From NCBI GenBank assembly GCA_027924585.1, contig BSBM01000179.1:10631001-10695000 (forward strand): 64,000 nt of DNA, written 5' to 3'. Source of the stretch: Larix kaempferi (lineage: Eukaryota > Streptophyta > Pinopsida > Pinales > Pinaceae). Each line of letters starts with the position of its first letter. Position 1 is the stretch's first letter. Under the pieces are notes generated by a model. The model worked only from the letters and a program-made list of their open reading frames with translations, ran no database searches and was not told the origin of the DNA. Below, in pieces: positions 43,960 through 57,257 of the stretch. The translations under genes and the position numbers were made by a program.

Positions 43960-46712
43960 AAGAAGGACTCGGGGCTTGCACACCAGAGGTGGGCATGTTA
44001 TTTGTTGCTGGAATCGCTTCTTCCACTCCTTGTGGACCTTATCATGAGGGTCGAATGCCCCATTGTGTCTTTGAGTACTAAGGAGCATGAGAGAGCTATT
44101 TCCAATGAGTGGAAGTAGAGGATCAATGTTGATGCTAATCCGGCCAATGCCGCCAAGCCCTTGGAGGTCCAGGCGTTCTTGCAGCTCGTGGCCACTTTCG
44201 GAATTGCAACCGAATTTCTGAAAGATTATCTTTGCAAGCTTGTTCTTGTGGTCTCATGGCACAGGTAGATTCCGAAGCTCTATGGGGCTCTAGCGCTTAC
44301 AGAGAAAATGCCATGTTTGTTTTTGTAAAACCCTATCGGGTGTTTATGGACAATCAGTTGTTTTTACACTTAATCTATTCATCATTAAACTTTTGTTTAC
44401 TTTTTTTCTTCCATATCTACTATCATCATTTTTCCATATCTGGTTTTAAAACCTGCCATAAAATAAAATAAAAAAATAGTACATTGACAATTGGCACTAG
44501 TTCACTGGTGAGGTCAGTGGATGTTGCATTTTCCCAGCTGTCTGGTCCACTTGCATGCTCAAATAAATTAAGCTAGGTGCAATGCCAAAATGATTTGCAT
44601 GTTGAAAGAAATGAAGCTAGGTGCAATTCCCAGATAATTTTATATGAATTGATATAATATAGTAATCCCGTTGACTTTTTGTGGTCATTACTTGGATATT
44701 CATAATATTTTCTTTTAATTTTATCTGATCACAATTCTAGTCTTCTATCTTATCACTGTTCTAGGCATGTATTTCCGAGGGCTTCCAAAGCAATCGTAAT
44801 AGTAAAATTACTTATGTTACTAAAGAAAGTGAATATGGGGCATCAAAAGAATGGAGACCACAAGAATGTGCAAATCATTGCAATAAAGTTTTCTATTTTT
44901 TTTGGAAGTGTTTGAGATGTTCCTCATGGGTTGCACCACAAAGAGCAGACTTCTTTAAGGGTTGCGTGCTAGATTTAAGGGATAGCTACTTTCCCAAAAC
45001 TTGCCAATGTCTTTTCCCTTTGAAACTCATGCCAGGTAGGTGGCCCAAACCACAGCGGGAATGTAACCCCTTGTAATCCCTGATATGAACCACTGGCCTA
45101 CTCGCTCAATTAATAAGTAAAATGAATGAATATTATCCACCAATCTCATTAAGTGAACCAATGCCCCCCTCTACTCAATGCAAACCAATGCCCCCCTCTA
45201 CTCAATGCAAATGCAAGACGCTCTACTGATTTAGCAAAGGCTGGGATATTGCATTTGTTAACGTATCATTTCTTTCCTTGTGGTTGGAAATGCCAATAAC
45301 TCTTTGTTAATGAAGTGGGAACATCCTTTGTCTTAGAAGCCGTGATCGTTAGGGTGTGTATTCTGTCCAAATCATTTGGGATTTCAACCTGGCCTTTGTC
45401 TCTCGAGATAACACAAGATAGCACAATATTGGCACAACCTGGGAATTGAACCTGGTCTCTATGAAGAAGATTTACTTGATTTACCTCTTGACCATAACCT
45501 GCTTGACTTGACAATACCATACGAAGAGGATGAATTAGTGTTAATTGATTCGACAATGCTATAAGTGTTAATATATACCATACGAAAATGATGAATTAGT
45601 GTTAATTGATTCTGCAATGCTAAATGTTTTAATATATTTTTATTCATTTTACATATGCAGTGAATGATTAGACTTACATTTCTCATTAATTTATTATTGA
45701 ATTTGAAAATAGTTTGACCATTAATTTATTACTGTGATTGACATGAAGTAGCTTGGATAGTACTTGTGGTATTGAATCAGGTTTGCATTTGAGTTGTAGA
45801 TGCCTTTTTAAAAAAATTCTATCTTTATTTTGAAATGACATTTATTTCTGCACCATGCAGATATTGTGGAGGAATTAGTGAGCAAGGGAAAACAAGTTGA
45901 GGCTGTGTATTTTGCACATGCAGCAGGACTCTTTGAAAATTTTCCTCTTGTGCCTTTATTGAAGGCATATCTGAAGAATTCAAAGAAATCTACACTGGCA
46001 ACATTGAAAAGTGGAAATAATTCTGCCGCGGTGGTATTTTCATTAGCTCATATCTTTTGTAACTGTATTATAATGAGTAATTATTTGCATGGAATTCACA
46101 TTTGGATCTGATTTCTTAATATTGCCGGTTGCATATGCAGAATAAAGAAAACAAAAAAGAACTGACTGCCCTGAGAACTGTTATTAAGTGCATTGAAGAA
46201 CACACCCTTGAATCACTCTTTCCTACTAATAACCTCCAAAACCGCGTGGCTGATCTAGAGAAAAAAGAGCAGAGAGGAAGAAATCTGGTGTTTCCTCCAA
46301 GTCTCAGAATAAGCGTTCTTGATCAAATGCTGGGGGCTCTATAGCCCACATGCCTCCTGCGAAAGCAGGAAAGGTTCCCAATTCTTATGCTTCATGTAAT
46401 ATTTCTGACAGGAGCTTTTACTGACCTTCAGATATGGTTCAATATCCTGTTGGTGTAGTTGCTTCATACAATTTATCTGGCCAAAGCAATTATGATAGGT
46501 CTAGCCAACCCATTTATTGCTCGTTGTCCTATGGTGGTGGAAGCAGAAGCCCAACAACTCTGTCAAAAGGTTATGGATACCAAAATCCATCCGATGATTT
46601 AGGGGCGTCTATGAGGGGCTCTGGGTTTTACAATGCGTCTGCCAACTACAACAACTATCACTTTGGCAGTGGTGTGCCTCCTTCTGGTTATCAGTCGTCA
46701 TACATGCAATAA
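43960..46712 (+). pseudogene. FRIGIDA-like gene remnant with retained introns
   Basis: Three exon-like blocks carry a FRIGIDA-domain protein. Block 1 (about 43960-44314) has CYLLLESLLPLL, NEWK, LEVQAFLQLVATFGIATEF and LCKLVLVVSWHR. Block 2 (45861-46033) has IVEELVSKGKQVEAVYFAHA and FPLVPLLKAYLKNSKK. Block 3 (46141-46712) has ALRTVIKCIEEHTLES, then a Tyr/Gly/Ser-rich tail ending SGYQSSYMQ. Acceptors TGCAG precede blocks 2 and 3. Defects are TAG near 44116, TAG near 44266 (CAG expected), a frameshift near 46270, and TGA near 46320 and 46424. The N-terminal exon is missing. Family members are coiled-coil nuclear proteins linked to flowering time and seed development. Introns show it is not a processed copy. 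Confidence 0.87.
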
Positions 46713-48900
46713 TTATACTTTTTTTCGTCAAGCTATTTCAATGGTTCTTTAGGATTTGTCAACGTAACTACCTGAATGAGATGGACGTAGTGGTGTTGGC
46801 ATGCATAACTGTTTAGAACACAAAGGAATGGCTTGAAATGACTTTTGTTGTTCAAGATTTTGAGGGTTGTATTTTTGGCGGGGGATGAAATTCTGACTTG
46901 TCTAACATCCATCCCCTGGGTATAATTATAACTCAACGATATGCTAAAAATTATACAATTGAAAGTATTCTTACACATTTGCTATGAAAAGAGCAATGAA
47001 CTTAGCATCGGACAAGTGATTTAGTTTTGCTGGCATAATTTTTTTAAAATTGACGTTTTGATATTGGTTTGCAAGTCGCAATTTACAGATGTGCATTGAA
47101 TGCTCTTATGATGATGCTTTTACTTGATTATAACTATCTTCTAGTCTAGACAGCTTGAGATTTTTTGAAATTGTAAATATATGATTGTTAACTTTGCTGT
47201 AGTATGGAGTCTCTCTTTATTTCAGAGTGTGGTTTGCTCAGTAGTCTTATATTTTATAGCTTGATTCCGCTTTAAAGTGCCAAATGTGTATTTTCTTGCT
47301 CCTGTACAAATGGCCTCCGTACATAGGACAATATGCTTCATGGTAAGTCTCAATACCTATGATCGTGCTTCATGGTAAGTATCGATACCTATGATCTCGC
47401 TTCATGGTGGGGTTCAAGTTTTAGTTTGTCAGCCAAACATTCCGAGTTTCAACCTGTTAGCTTCCATCTTCTAGAGTATTGACACATTGGAGTTTTGTAT
47501 TAAATGTTTTCCAATATAATTTTATTTTTCCTTATAAATTGGTCTACGTTTTGAACTTGTGGAAGTGAATTTATCATCTAAAATGATATTTCGAACATCT
47601 TTAAATTTGTGTTAATTTGGTTCTAATTTTTCAACACGGAGATGGAAGTATATAATCTCTGCACATTTTGTCTTACGCCCCATCACGTTTTCTATCAATT
47701 CCCCAAATTCGACAAGGATATTAATAGTGGGGTATCTCAGAAAACTTTTGTATTATTCTGCACCTTGTCATGAAAAAGCTTGTATTGTTCTAGTTCCTAC
47801 CTCCAAAATGAAGAATAGGTTCATCTGTAATGTACTTTGTATAACATTATTGATTGATAGCCCAAAACTTTACTCACAAGCTTCATGTCAAAATTGAACA
47901 TTGCCTCTTTAGAGACAATTTGATTTACAAGCATGCAGTACAGTCTCGAAGATTCAAAATTGATAGATTGCTTATTCATTTGGAGGTATGAAAATGTTAA
48001 TTTAGAGGTTTTACCTATTCATTTAGAGGTATGCAAAAGGTTCTTAATCAAAGAACTATGGTACATTAAGAAAATTAACACTCTGAAATGATGATTCAAA
48101 GCTTATTATCTAAGCATCGGAGGTACTATCATTTCTTTTTACAATTGCAAATTTTAAATTTTATGGTGTTAATTAATAATTATTTTTGTCTTCCTTGTAG
48201 TTTGAGTTCCAAAACTTTTCAATAATGTCATCATTCATTTTTGTTGCACTTGGAGACAAAACTTGAAGAGCTAGAAAACAACTTAAAAATGACGATCACG
48301 ATTATCAGAAAAGTTGTTTTTCTAACCCTATGTGATAGGTGTCCACATCAATTTGTTATCTAGTATAAGGAAGTGACAAAAGGGTTTTGTTCCAGTTTCT
48401 AGACATTTTTGAGAGTGCATTTAAGGAGAGATTAAACCATTTGTTGAAATTCCTTATTAGAAAGGGAGCAACATTTTCCTTCTAATGACTAAGTGAAAGT
48501 ATGTCTTTAGTGTTGAGTTCATTTAATTTCCTTTGCTGACAATATTTTTTTCTTGATCTTTGCAGTGCGATATAAATTGCATATCTTGCATTTCTTCAGG
48601 TCTCCAAGTTGGTAGCAAGACCTTTATATCAGATTTAGCTAATTGCCTAGTTTATTCAATTTTCATTTTTTTCTTGGATTAGTGTGCTAGATGAGACTGT
48701 CTTCTATTAAGTGCATCGTTTGAAGATAACACTTTATAAATCTAATGTATATTGTTGTTGTTAAATAGATCACAGTGAATGCTGACCTTTTTTTGATATC
48801 CATAACTTTTAATATATGTCTTATTTTCCTTTACATATATGATAGCATTCTATAGGAACACTATTGGTAGTGTATGTTGCTGTGAATCTATACTAAATTT
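46713..48900. other. AT-rich spacer with a small 32-bp tandem repeat
   Basis: No gene is seen. At 47335-47410 gcttcatggtaagt.tc.at / acctatgatcgt occurs about two and a half times with a 32-bp period. Confidence 0.55.
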
Positions 48901-48904
48901 TGGT

Positions 48905-49565
48905 GAAAGTGCCTCTATCATCCTCGGGAGAATTTAGAAGTGCCTCGGAAAATATTCAAGTGCTTAGGGCATTTTTATCATCTTTCGGAGAATTTTGAAG
49001 TGCACGAGCCAAGTATTGAAGTGCCTGGGGCATTTTTCTTGTCAATGGGTGAATTTTGAAGTACATGGGGCGTTTTTCTCATCACTGGGTGAATTTAGAA
49101 GTGCATGGGGTTGTTGTTTATTAATGTAAGGATGCTTTTATAGTGTTAGGACTTTTTAAAATAGTGATGGCCAAAGTTATCACATGCCGAGGCAAACTTG
49201 TGTGGATTAGGGCATTTTTGTGATTGTCTGGGAGATTATATCATTGTCAGGTAATTTTCTCCCTTGCCTAGGGAATCTTTATCATCATTGATGAATTTTG
49301 AAGTGTCTAGGGAAATTAATGAAGTGCTTGGGAAAATATGGAAGTGGGTGTGGGCATTTTTATCTTCGTAGCGAGAATTTTCAAGTTTCTGGGGCAAATA
49401 TTGAAGTCTCTGGGTGTTTTTATCATCGTTGGGAGAATTTTGAAGTGCCCGAGGCAAGTATTGAAGTGCATGGGGTGTTTCTATCATCATTGGGTAAATT
49501 TAGAAGTGCATGGGTGCAATTTTGAAGTGTGTGGGGAAAATATTGAAGCGTATGAACTAGTACAC
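48905..49565. repeat. Composite satellite, one monomer (about 660 bp)
   Basis: The block is made of degenerate 40-55 bp subunits (gaagtgcctggggcattttt / atcatc.ttgggagaatttt). They surround a distinctive middle part (tgcttttatagtgttaggac, gttatcacatgccgaggcaa, tgtgtggattagggca). The same order recurs at 63034 and 63704. Confidence 0.88.
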
Positions 49566-49890
49566 AAAGGGGTGTTTTAAGACAATAATTTAAGACAAAT
49601 TATAATTTGTCTCTAACTTTTGGTGAGTTCCGTTCTCTTTGGTGTTTTGAGACAATATTTTAAGACAAATTATAATATGCCTTAACTTTCCTTGATTTCC
49701 CGTGTTCACTTTTATTTCATGGCTTGACTTTTCAACTCTTGTACCTTGAAATACTTCGTCTCTATTATTGAGGGCCATAGAGTAATAATGGAGGGTAAAA
49801 AGAACTAGCTCCGGTCCACAAAAAAATATTTTTGATCAGCCCTATGTCCAAAAAAAGCACACCTTTTGAGGGTTTGCAACATTTTTTTGA
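49566..49890. other. Spacer with a short direct repeat
   Basis: acaatantttaagacaaatt / ataat.tg recurs about 80 bp apart (49582 and 49660). No gene is seen. Confidence 0.5.
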
Positions 49891-50187
49891 TGTCCAGATT
49901 GAGCACACTATTTTAGGGCTAGAAGAAATAATGGATTTGCAGGTGCAACCAAGGAGAAATTTAACCGCAACAGAGGATTGTCTACATTATTGCATTTCCC
50001 TCTCACATCTGAACAAGGTTGCGAGTATATGGATGATCTGTCCAGACTGAGCGCACTATTTTAGGGCTAGAAGAAATAATGGATTTGCAGGTGCAACCAA
50101 GGAGAAGGTAACCGCAACAGAGGATTGACTACATTATTGCATTTCCCTCTCACATCTGAAAAAGGTTGCAAGTATATGGATGATCTT
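49891..50187. repeat. 148-bp tandem duplication
   Basis: tgtccaga.tgagc.cacta through gagtatatggatgatct occurs at 49891 and again at 50039 with few differences. Confidence 0.93.
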
Positions 50188-50695
50188 TCCATGGATCAAT
50201 TCTCAGATATTTATCATATAACTCGTTTTCCTATGGTATTGATCCATTACTGTTCTATTTGACAAACTCACAAGTTGGAATGGGTGCTCTGGTTTAATGG
50301 GTATTCAGTAACTCAATAGTACTGGTAACCTAGAATGTGGTTAAGTCTTTTTCAATCTCTTATTTAACTAGTCACGTTCTATTACAAGGTTTGATACATT
50401 GAACATGTTTTGTTGTGATGGGTGTTTAAATCCTTTTTTTTTTGCAGTTTCTAGAGGTGAAGATCTTCAATCTTCCATTGACGTTGTGGCAAAGAGAGAA
50501 TTTCCATATTCGCAATAGCGGGGAGTTTTAATCTTGATTTTTCTCGCATTTTCTGATGGAGAAGTTCTTTAAGACCTTATGCTAAAGAGAATCAACATCT
50601 TTGTGGGATTTTTTGGTTTTTAGAGTGTTTGATAACAACAGAAAGGGATCACCTATGAGAGCAAGATTAGGGCCTTCAAACTGAGGTACCACCAT

Positions 50696-50980
50696 CTATC
50701 AATCTCCTCTGTTTTTTTATCTATGCCTTTTAAAATTTTATCCTAAGGTTTTTGGGGGGTTAATTTATGGTTCAATTTCGATTCCGGTGGCCACTACCAT
50801 GAGTAGAACATGGATTGCAGTGCATTGTCTATGGATCTTCTCTAGTTTTTACTTTTTTTTTTTTTTATCTTTGCTTTTTGAAATGTTATCTTAGGGTTTT
50901 TTAGGGTTAATTTCCGGTTCAATTTCGGTTATGGTGGTCACTACCATGAGTAGAGCACAGATTGCAGTGCTCCATTGCAT
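50696..50980. repeat. About 135-150 bp tandem duplication
   Basis: Both halves run from a tct.ctctagttttt stretch through ttttgaaatgttatc.ta, then aggg.ttaattt..ggttca, to cactaccatgagtagagcac. The second copy has an expanded T tract. Confidence 0.82.
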
Positions 50981-51111
50981 GATTATTCTACCTAAAACAA
51001 CCAAACTTAGGGCTCAAACTTTTTTTATTGTAAAATTTTTAATATGGGTTTTCTATATTGTGATGCTTTGAAAATTATTATCCCTGTCATATTTGGCTCT
51101 ATCTACCCACA

Positions 51112-51290
51112 ATAATACAAACTTGGGTAGCTTAAACTATGCATCCAGCACAAACAGGAACACATAAATGCAAGGAATATTTTTATTACATCATCCCATG
51201 ATAATACAAACTCGGGTAGCTTAAACTATGCATCTAGCACAAACATGAACACATAAATGCAAGGAATATTTTTATTACATCATCTGCCAG
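51112..51290. repeat. 89-bp tandem duplication
   Basis: ataatacaaact.gggtagc, ttaaactatgcat and tgcaaggaatatttttatta recur 89 bp apart (51112 and 51201) with about three differences. Confidence 0.93.
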
Positions 51291-51517
51291 TGGTTTGTCG
51301 AATAGTCATTTATGTTGAACCTTTGTATGGTGATTGTTATTTTATATAAACAATATGCATGCCAGAACTATGAGTTTTATATAGATATTCAATGGTGGGT
51401 GATAAATCATGTTTCATATGTAATTCAACATCATGTTTGCGATACGCATTAATACATAGTTATCACTTGTTATACAAAATCATTACATAAAAGCAAGGCT
51501 CTGGAAGCTTAAATAAC

Positions 51518-51665
51518 AAAGCAATCACCAACAATGCATTAAACAATGAGCTTTGTAGAATTTTTAATAACAAAGGAATCTGATTGAAAATCTTCCAAAG
51601 CAATCACCAGCAATGCATTAAACAATGCTATTTGAATAATTTTTAATAACAAAGGAATCTGATGC
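51518..51665. repeat. 79-bp tandem duplication
   Basis: gcaatcacca.caatgcatta, aacaatg and tttttaataacaaaggaatc recur 79 bp apart (51521 and 51600). Confidence 0.88.
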
Positions 51666-51860
51666 AAATTATGATCATATGTTTTTTTTGTACTTTTACT
51701 GTCTATCTAAGTATTTTCTGCATTTAACTGTAATGTGGATGCTGGTACAAGTGTTAGGTATGTTGGTATAGATTTGTTGACCCCCCATAGGTTTGTAATG
51801 TATTTGGTTTTATTTTAGTTATTCTTTTTTGCTTAAATTTGGTGGCATGTTAATAAACAG

Positions 51861-52489
51861 ATGTGGCCATATCTTATGGCCAAGTCTAGAGATGGGAATT
51901 TGATTTTATTCAGATTGATGTCTTCTGGAATTGGTGCAAGCATGAAAAACGTGAGTTGATAAGCTTTTAACTATTTTTTCAAATATCATAATTGATGTGT
52001 AGTGTTTTTGGATTAAACTCTGAATTGTTAATGAATCTATGGTGGCATTTAATTTTATTGCAGTATGCTTGTGAGAGAAGATTCGACTTGGTGAGGTTTT
52101 TGAAGAGAATACAAGAGGCAGGGGTTTATGGTCACTTCCAAATAGGACCTTGTTCTTGTGCAAAGTGGAATTATGGGCACGTATATTTATAAATTTTAGA
52201 TATAATGTAAGAGTAAATATGTATATTATAAAACTATAGTATCTTGTATTTTGTTGTGGGATGCAAATATATTCATTTGTAGCTATATATTTGATAATCA
52301 CCATACTATCCCAACTGTATTTTGAAAATCATCATACCATTCCATTTCAAATATGAAAGTATATACATTTATTGTTTCATTTTCTAGAGATTATCACTCA
52401 TTAAAATGTTGTGACTTTGCAGAGGCTTCCTTGTTTTGTTGCAGGCCATACCAGGAATCAGGTTGAGAATAGACAATGAAACTTTCAAG
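51861..52489 (+). pseudogene. GH35 beta-galactosidase fragment, three consecutive exons
   Basis: Exon a (51861-51950) begins MWPYLMAKSRDG, and after a one-base shift continues FDFIQIDVFWNW. Exon b (52064-52176) encodes RFDLVRFLKRIQEAGVYGHF and IGPCSCAKWNYG. Exon c (52423-52489) encodes GFLVLLQAIPGIRLRIDNETFK. These match the plant BGAL order MWPDLI..VFWN, GRYDLVRFIK..GLY.HLRIGPYVCAEWNFG and GGFPVWL..VPGI.FRTDN..FK, and the phases join correctly. Exon a has a GTGAGT donor; the donor after exon b is GC instead of GT. The invariant Glu of CAEWN is Lys (CAKWN). The next exon with the acid/base NEYG motif was not found, nor the first exon. It is a non-processed pseudogene of a cell-wall enzyme. 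Confidence 0.88.
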
Positions 52490-55400
52490 GTTATTTCAGT
52501 TTGGATTTTGTTCGCTAATAATATATGTCGCAACTATAGAGACATTGCAAAAATAGAAATATTGAAGACTCTATTAGCTTCAACCTTCAAATCAATAGGA
52601 GAGATGAATATAAATAAAGAATAAAAAGGAGCTTGTAAGTGTACAAGGTCTTCATTCCTAAAAAATACATGACAATATATTTTCAAACTAAGCATATAAA
52701 TTTATATTCCTTCAATAAACACAAATTTTAGATTACTTTTTAAGTAAGGTATGTAATTTCAACATGACCAAGGTTTTAAGTTTAGTAGAGTCAAAATGTG
52801 AAGTATCAAAGCCCTAAAATAGTGAATCAGATTTTGAATTTTTCATTCCACAGTATAAATATTTTTCTTTATAAAAAGTGATCAAAATATTACAAAATTG
52901 TTTTAAATGGATGTTCGTGCCATGCACAAGTTTTCTATTGAGGATCATGGTCCATCTTAATGTTTCAATTGCAATCTCAATGTTTATGCTTCGATTTCCT
53001 CTTCTAAACATCAATTACAGATTTGTTTTGTTTTATAGAGTACTAGATGCAAAAAAATACCACAAAGATAGTAGAGATGATGAAAGAAGAAAACATTTTT
53101 GCATGTCAAGGTATGTTACTTACCTGGCTCATCCCTAGGTAAGTACTTATAACCATGTCATTTACTAGCATTCTTACTTTTAGTTTATTGTGGATTATTG
53201 GCACAGTGACCTATTGGTAGGGCCCTAGTTGAAAGAAATGAAAATTATTTTTTAAATTTATTGGCACGGTGACCTATTGGTAGTTCCCTAGTTGAAAGAA
53301 ATGCAAATTATGTTTTTAAATTCTTACAGTTGTATTGTATGATTGATTTACATTTCTGATCTACTACATCATTGTTTAAAAGTTGTTCTTTATTTTATCA
53401 AACCCTAACTTTATAAGAATCAACATGGTATCAGAGCTAGTTTTGTAGCTAACTCTATTTTGCAGCCTATCATAATCTACAAAGTTCCGTAGGTAAGGGT
53501 TTGAGCACTAACAAATTTGATGCAGAAGATTCAAGTATGGTCAGTGGAAGAAATGCGGGCTGATGTGGCTCACAACCACAGTGAAGCAGATGAGACATTT
53601 AGGTTCTTGGACAACAATATCCAAGAAGTAAGTCTAATCTGATTCTTGGGTGTCATTTGAATTTCATCATCCCATCTTATTGAATATGTTTTGTGATCCT
53701 ATTGTTCAAATATCACATATTCACTCTATAAAGGATATTATTTCTGACTGTTGCACTTTTTTTCCCTAAATAAAAATCTTTATATGTGAATATACAAACT
53801 GTCTTATGCAGATAGACTCTTAACAGTTCCTGCATTGTCCTATCAATACTTCAGTACACAATCTTCATGGCTGCAGAAAAGACAACTTTGACATCTCATT
53901 GATCAAAACTATGACTCACATCAAAACTAAACTTTCCAGCTTGAACATATGGACATGTTCAGTAAACTTCAGACCAAGCTTCTCAGTACTAATTTTTAAT
54001 AAAGAGCCTTTCTGTAGATGATAGGAGAGTCCCTTCTCTAAATTCATGCATAGAAGAAGTACCCAAAAGGAAATTGACCATAATTTTTTGGAAAACTATA
54101 GTATGGTGTTCCAATATTAAGAGCTTCCAAAGGATTGACTCCTTTCTCTTGTAAACACTAAATAGAAACCCACAAGGTGAGCAAGTTGGACAACTCATTC
54201 TGTCAAAATATCTGGTTGAAAACACTCTTCAACAAAAAGACGTGAAACTAATTCAACCTGGAGTTATTGTACTATTTGAGATGTTGATTCAAGAAATAAA
54301 ATTAGTCACTCAATGTCTTGGTGAATGCGAGTCTTAGTTGTGCAAAACATTGTGGTTTCTTTAATATATTTACAATTAATTATAATAAATTATGATGTTC
54401 TCATGTACTCAACTCCATATGAGTCAATGCTATGAAAAAATACTCCATCAATAGTAAAAGTTGCACCTTATGCAATAATTCTTGTATTTGTAAATATTTG
54501 GAATAACTCTGCAATAAGATAACACAAAAAATCAGGGATGATAAAGAAATTTTCTACAGCATAATCAATGATGCCAAGTTTGACCATGCTAAGATTTCAA
54601 AGGGAACAATACTTGGCTAAGTTTAGATAGCAGTAACTACAACCTCAAGTAATGGATAACACATATCAACTTCATGAAATCAATGGCCCATGGGATCTTG
54701 TCACCAAGAAGTGCAGACTTCCAAGTGATGGAAGTGGGCAAGATGCTAACAAAAAAGATTTGAGGCCCATTCCCAAGGCTTGTCAAAAGGACAAAACCAG
54801 AACACGTGTTTTACCATTTCATCTTTACGAAAAAAATGGAATTTAGATTAGGTAATGCCAAAGTACTTTACACATATCCTGAATAGAAGGTTGCACAAAA
54901 TTAAGGACCAAGCAAAATATGTTTTTTTTTTTTTTCTTTTTTTTCTTTTTCTGCTCAATGTATGATTCCAACATGGATTGAAGTTGAAACAACCATGTGG
55001 TCCTCTTAGAAAGAAACTTACAAGGTTTGTCCATTTTTTGAACCACTTCATATGATTCCACCTCTAGTCTCTCCACCATTCGGGGAAGGTGAGTCTAACT
55101 TAAGAAACAAATCCTTTGTAATGAGGTTCTTTGACCATGTTAACAATGATCCTATCAATAGTATTGAGTTGGAAAATATATATTCAAATTTGGCTAAGGA
55201 TTCCAATTATGAGTCTAAACATCCAAGATCCCAGATGGAATGATCAATAAAAGACAAACCAGTTCATAAGGAACTTCCTTTCCAAGTAATTCAATGCTCG
55301 ATGGCTCCGAAAGCCTTCCAAATACTTCATGATACAAATGTAACCTATATTTTTACTTTGACATGAGTTAAGAGGAAGGTTTGAAGGCATCTTTTCATTT

Positions 55401-57250
55401 ATATATGTTGTGTGCCCCTCATCTAGGATCCACTTTTTTCCTCTCTCTTCCCCTTCATTTTTACTTTATTGAGCAACCTATGGAACTTTTGGTCCATTGT
55501 AGATGTCTCGTCTAGGTTTACACAAAATTTGTGAGATTTGCACATTTATGTCTATGCCTACATATTTGGAGAACTTACGAGTATTATGGCTGATAGAGTT
55601 CCCGTAGATTCCAAAATTCATGCAATCAAGTACTTTCCTTTAACTTGTTGGCACTCCATAGATTTTTGGTAGTTATAGCAGGTAGGGGAAATAGTTATAT
55701 GAGTTTTATGGCAGTCAAATATTGTAAATAAAATAGTGGTCTTACCTACAGCCATAAATGGTTTATAGTTGTAAAAGATCCCAGGTTGTTGAACCCAAGA
55801 TGAAAATAAGGATCACCAACCTCAATGTCCAAATACATAGCTAACAATGAGCTATCATTGTCAATTGGTTGGGTCAAGAAATCCAATAATCTTAGCACAA
55901 GAAGCACATACCCATACTGAATTAGAATTTCCTACAGTAGAGAAAAGATGATCAATGAACATCATCTTTCAAAATTCAGAACACATCAAACATTGCATCA
56001 AAAAGTATTGGCATCGTCATTTATTTCTATTACACTAATAGAGATCAGGTTTGGATTGTCCAAGACAAGGTCCTTTTCCAATTAATGAACTCTGTTTTCC
56101 TCACTTTAATCAAAACGAAATAGCACCTCTTCCTGACCAACTTTGGGAAAGTTCAATATACTGAGGTCAAAGTCCTACAACACCTTGTCCACTTGAAATA
56201 CAGTTTTATAACTTCACTAAACTTACCCACAGTGGTTGTGGTCTTTTGTTTGCAGGAACAAGCAATAAGGAAATGGAAATAGAAAGAGAAAGATGACTAG
56301 GAAGATATTCAATATAATCAAGACATGGTAGCTGGAAGATGAAGATAGAGAGGATGTTTTGATTTGGAGGAAACCAATGAAGATAGGAAAATACACGGTT
56401 GCAGAAATTCATCACAACTTAGTATCTCAGTCCAGCCCCCTCAAATTCTGAGTGTAAACTGAAATCAGTGCTGGTTATACTCTTCTATACCAAAATTCAT
56501 GCCTTCAAGAAGTGTTATTTGTAAGGAAGTAGGAGAAATATATTGACATCTTTCTATGGATTGCATGGCAGCAAATTTTCATAAAGCAGGGAACAAAATG
56601 CAACTACAATTTGAGTCATTGTTATACCTCGACTTTGCCACCTGCAAAATAAACACCAAAAGAATTGTATGAGAGTGATATTATGTGATCTTGTGAAATA
56701 TCAGTTGTAATGAGTAGCACAAAATGACATTTAATAACATTATACTTCAAAAATAAAAATAAAAAAGAATAAAATAAGCAATTATCAAGGAAATAAACCT
56801 ATGACTGCCAAAGGAAAGCATTCCAATTTCCAACCATCAATAATAGATAACATGACATGAAAGAACATGCTTTAAATCCTTCAGTTCATATAGTTCATCT
56901 AGAAAAATAGACTGCATTATATTGCCACATTCTTGAGACTCTGATTTCTTGTTTAAAATTATGTGCTTCAAAAATCTTGCAAAAAAACAAGCATTATTAT
57001 AGAGATGTACAATTTGGAGAGAAATCCCCTAACAGTAAACAACTCAAATCATTCATCCATTATTACCATTGCAGTGCATCTTAGTACTGTCATTCCACTA
57101 CAAAGAAAAATAAAAGACAGTGTAAAATTTCCCTAACTCTAGATAAAGTTTTCAGAGCAGAAATGGGAACATATCTAAAGTACTATTCATTTCATACATT
57201 ACAAATCATTCTTGAAAGACTTGAAAATCATATCTTAGAAGAGGTGAAAG
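52490..57250. other. AT-rich spacer, no gene assigned
   Basis: It contains an LTR-end-plus-primer-site signature at 53421-53437, a partial duplication of ggcac.gtgacctattggta at 53201 and 53265, and a poly-T/C tract at 54920-54950. Short frames such as 53524-53640 and 54652-54846 have no recognisable features. Confidence 0.5.
53421..53437 (+). other. Orphan LTR end and Met-tRNA primer site
   Basis: CAACA directly followed by TGGTATCAGAGC is the hallmark of a 5' LTR/internal boundary. No LTR partner or gag was found nearby, so it is either a degraded Copia relic or chance. Confidence 0.45.
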
Positions 57251-57257
57251 TACATAG

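Noticed and set aside
45430-45470. tRNA-like ggttcaattccca motif on the minus strand
   Set aside because: Only a T-arm-like string is present; no acceptor, D-arm or anticodon arm could be folded around it.
53524-53640. Possible exon ending at a GAA-GTAAGT donor, after the beta-galactosidase exons
   Set aside because: The encoded peptide does not match the next GH35 exon and no acceptor or partner exon could be placed.
53989-54225. Cys-rich 78-codon minus-strand frame
   Set aside because: Cysteines are few and not spaced as a known finger, and surrounding DNA shows no matching exon or transposon structure.
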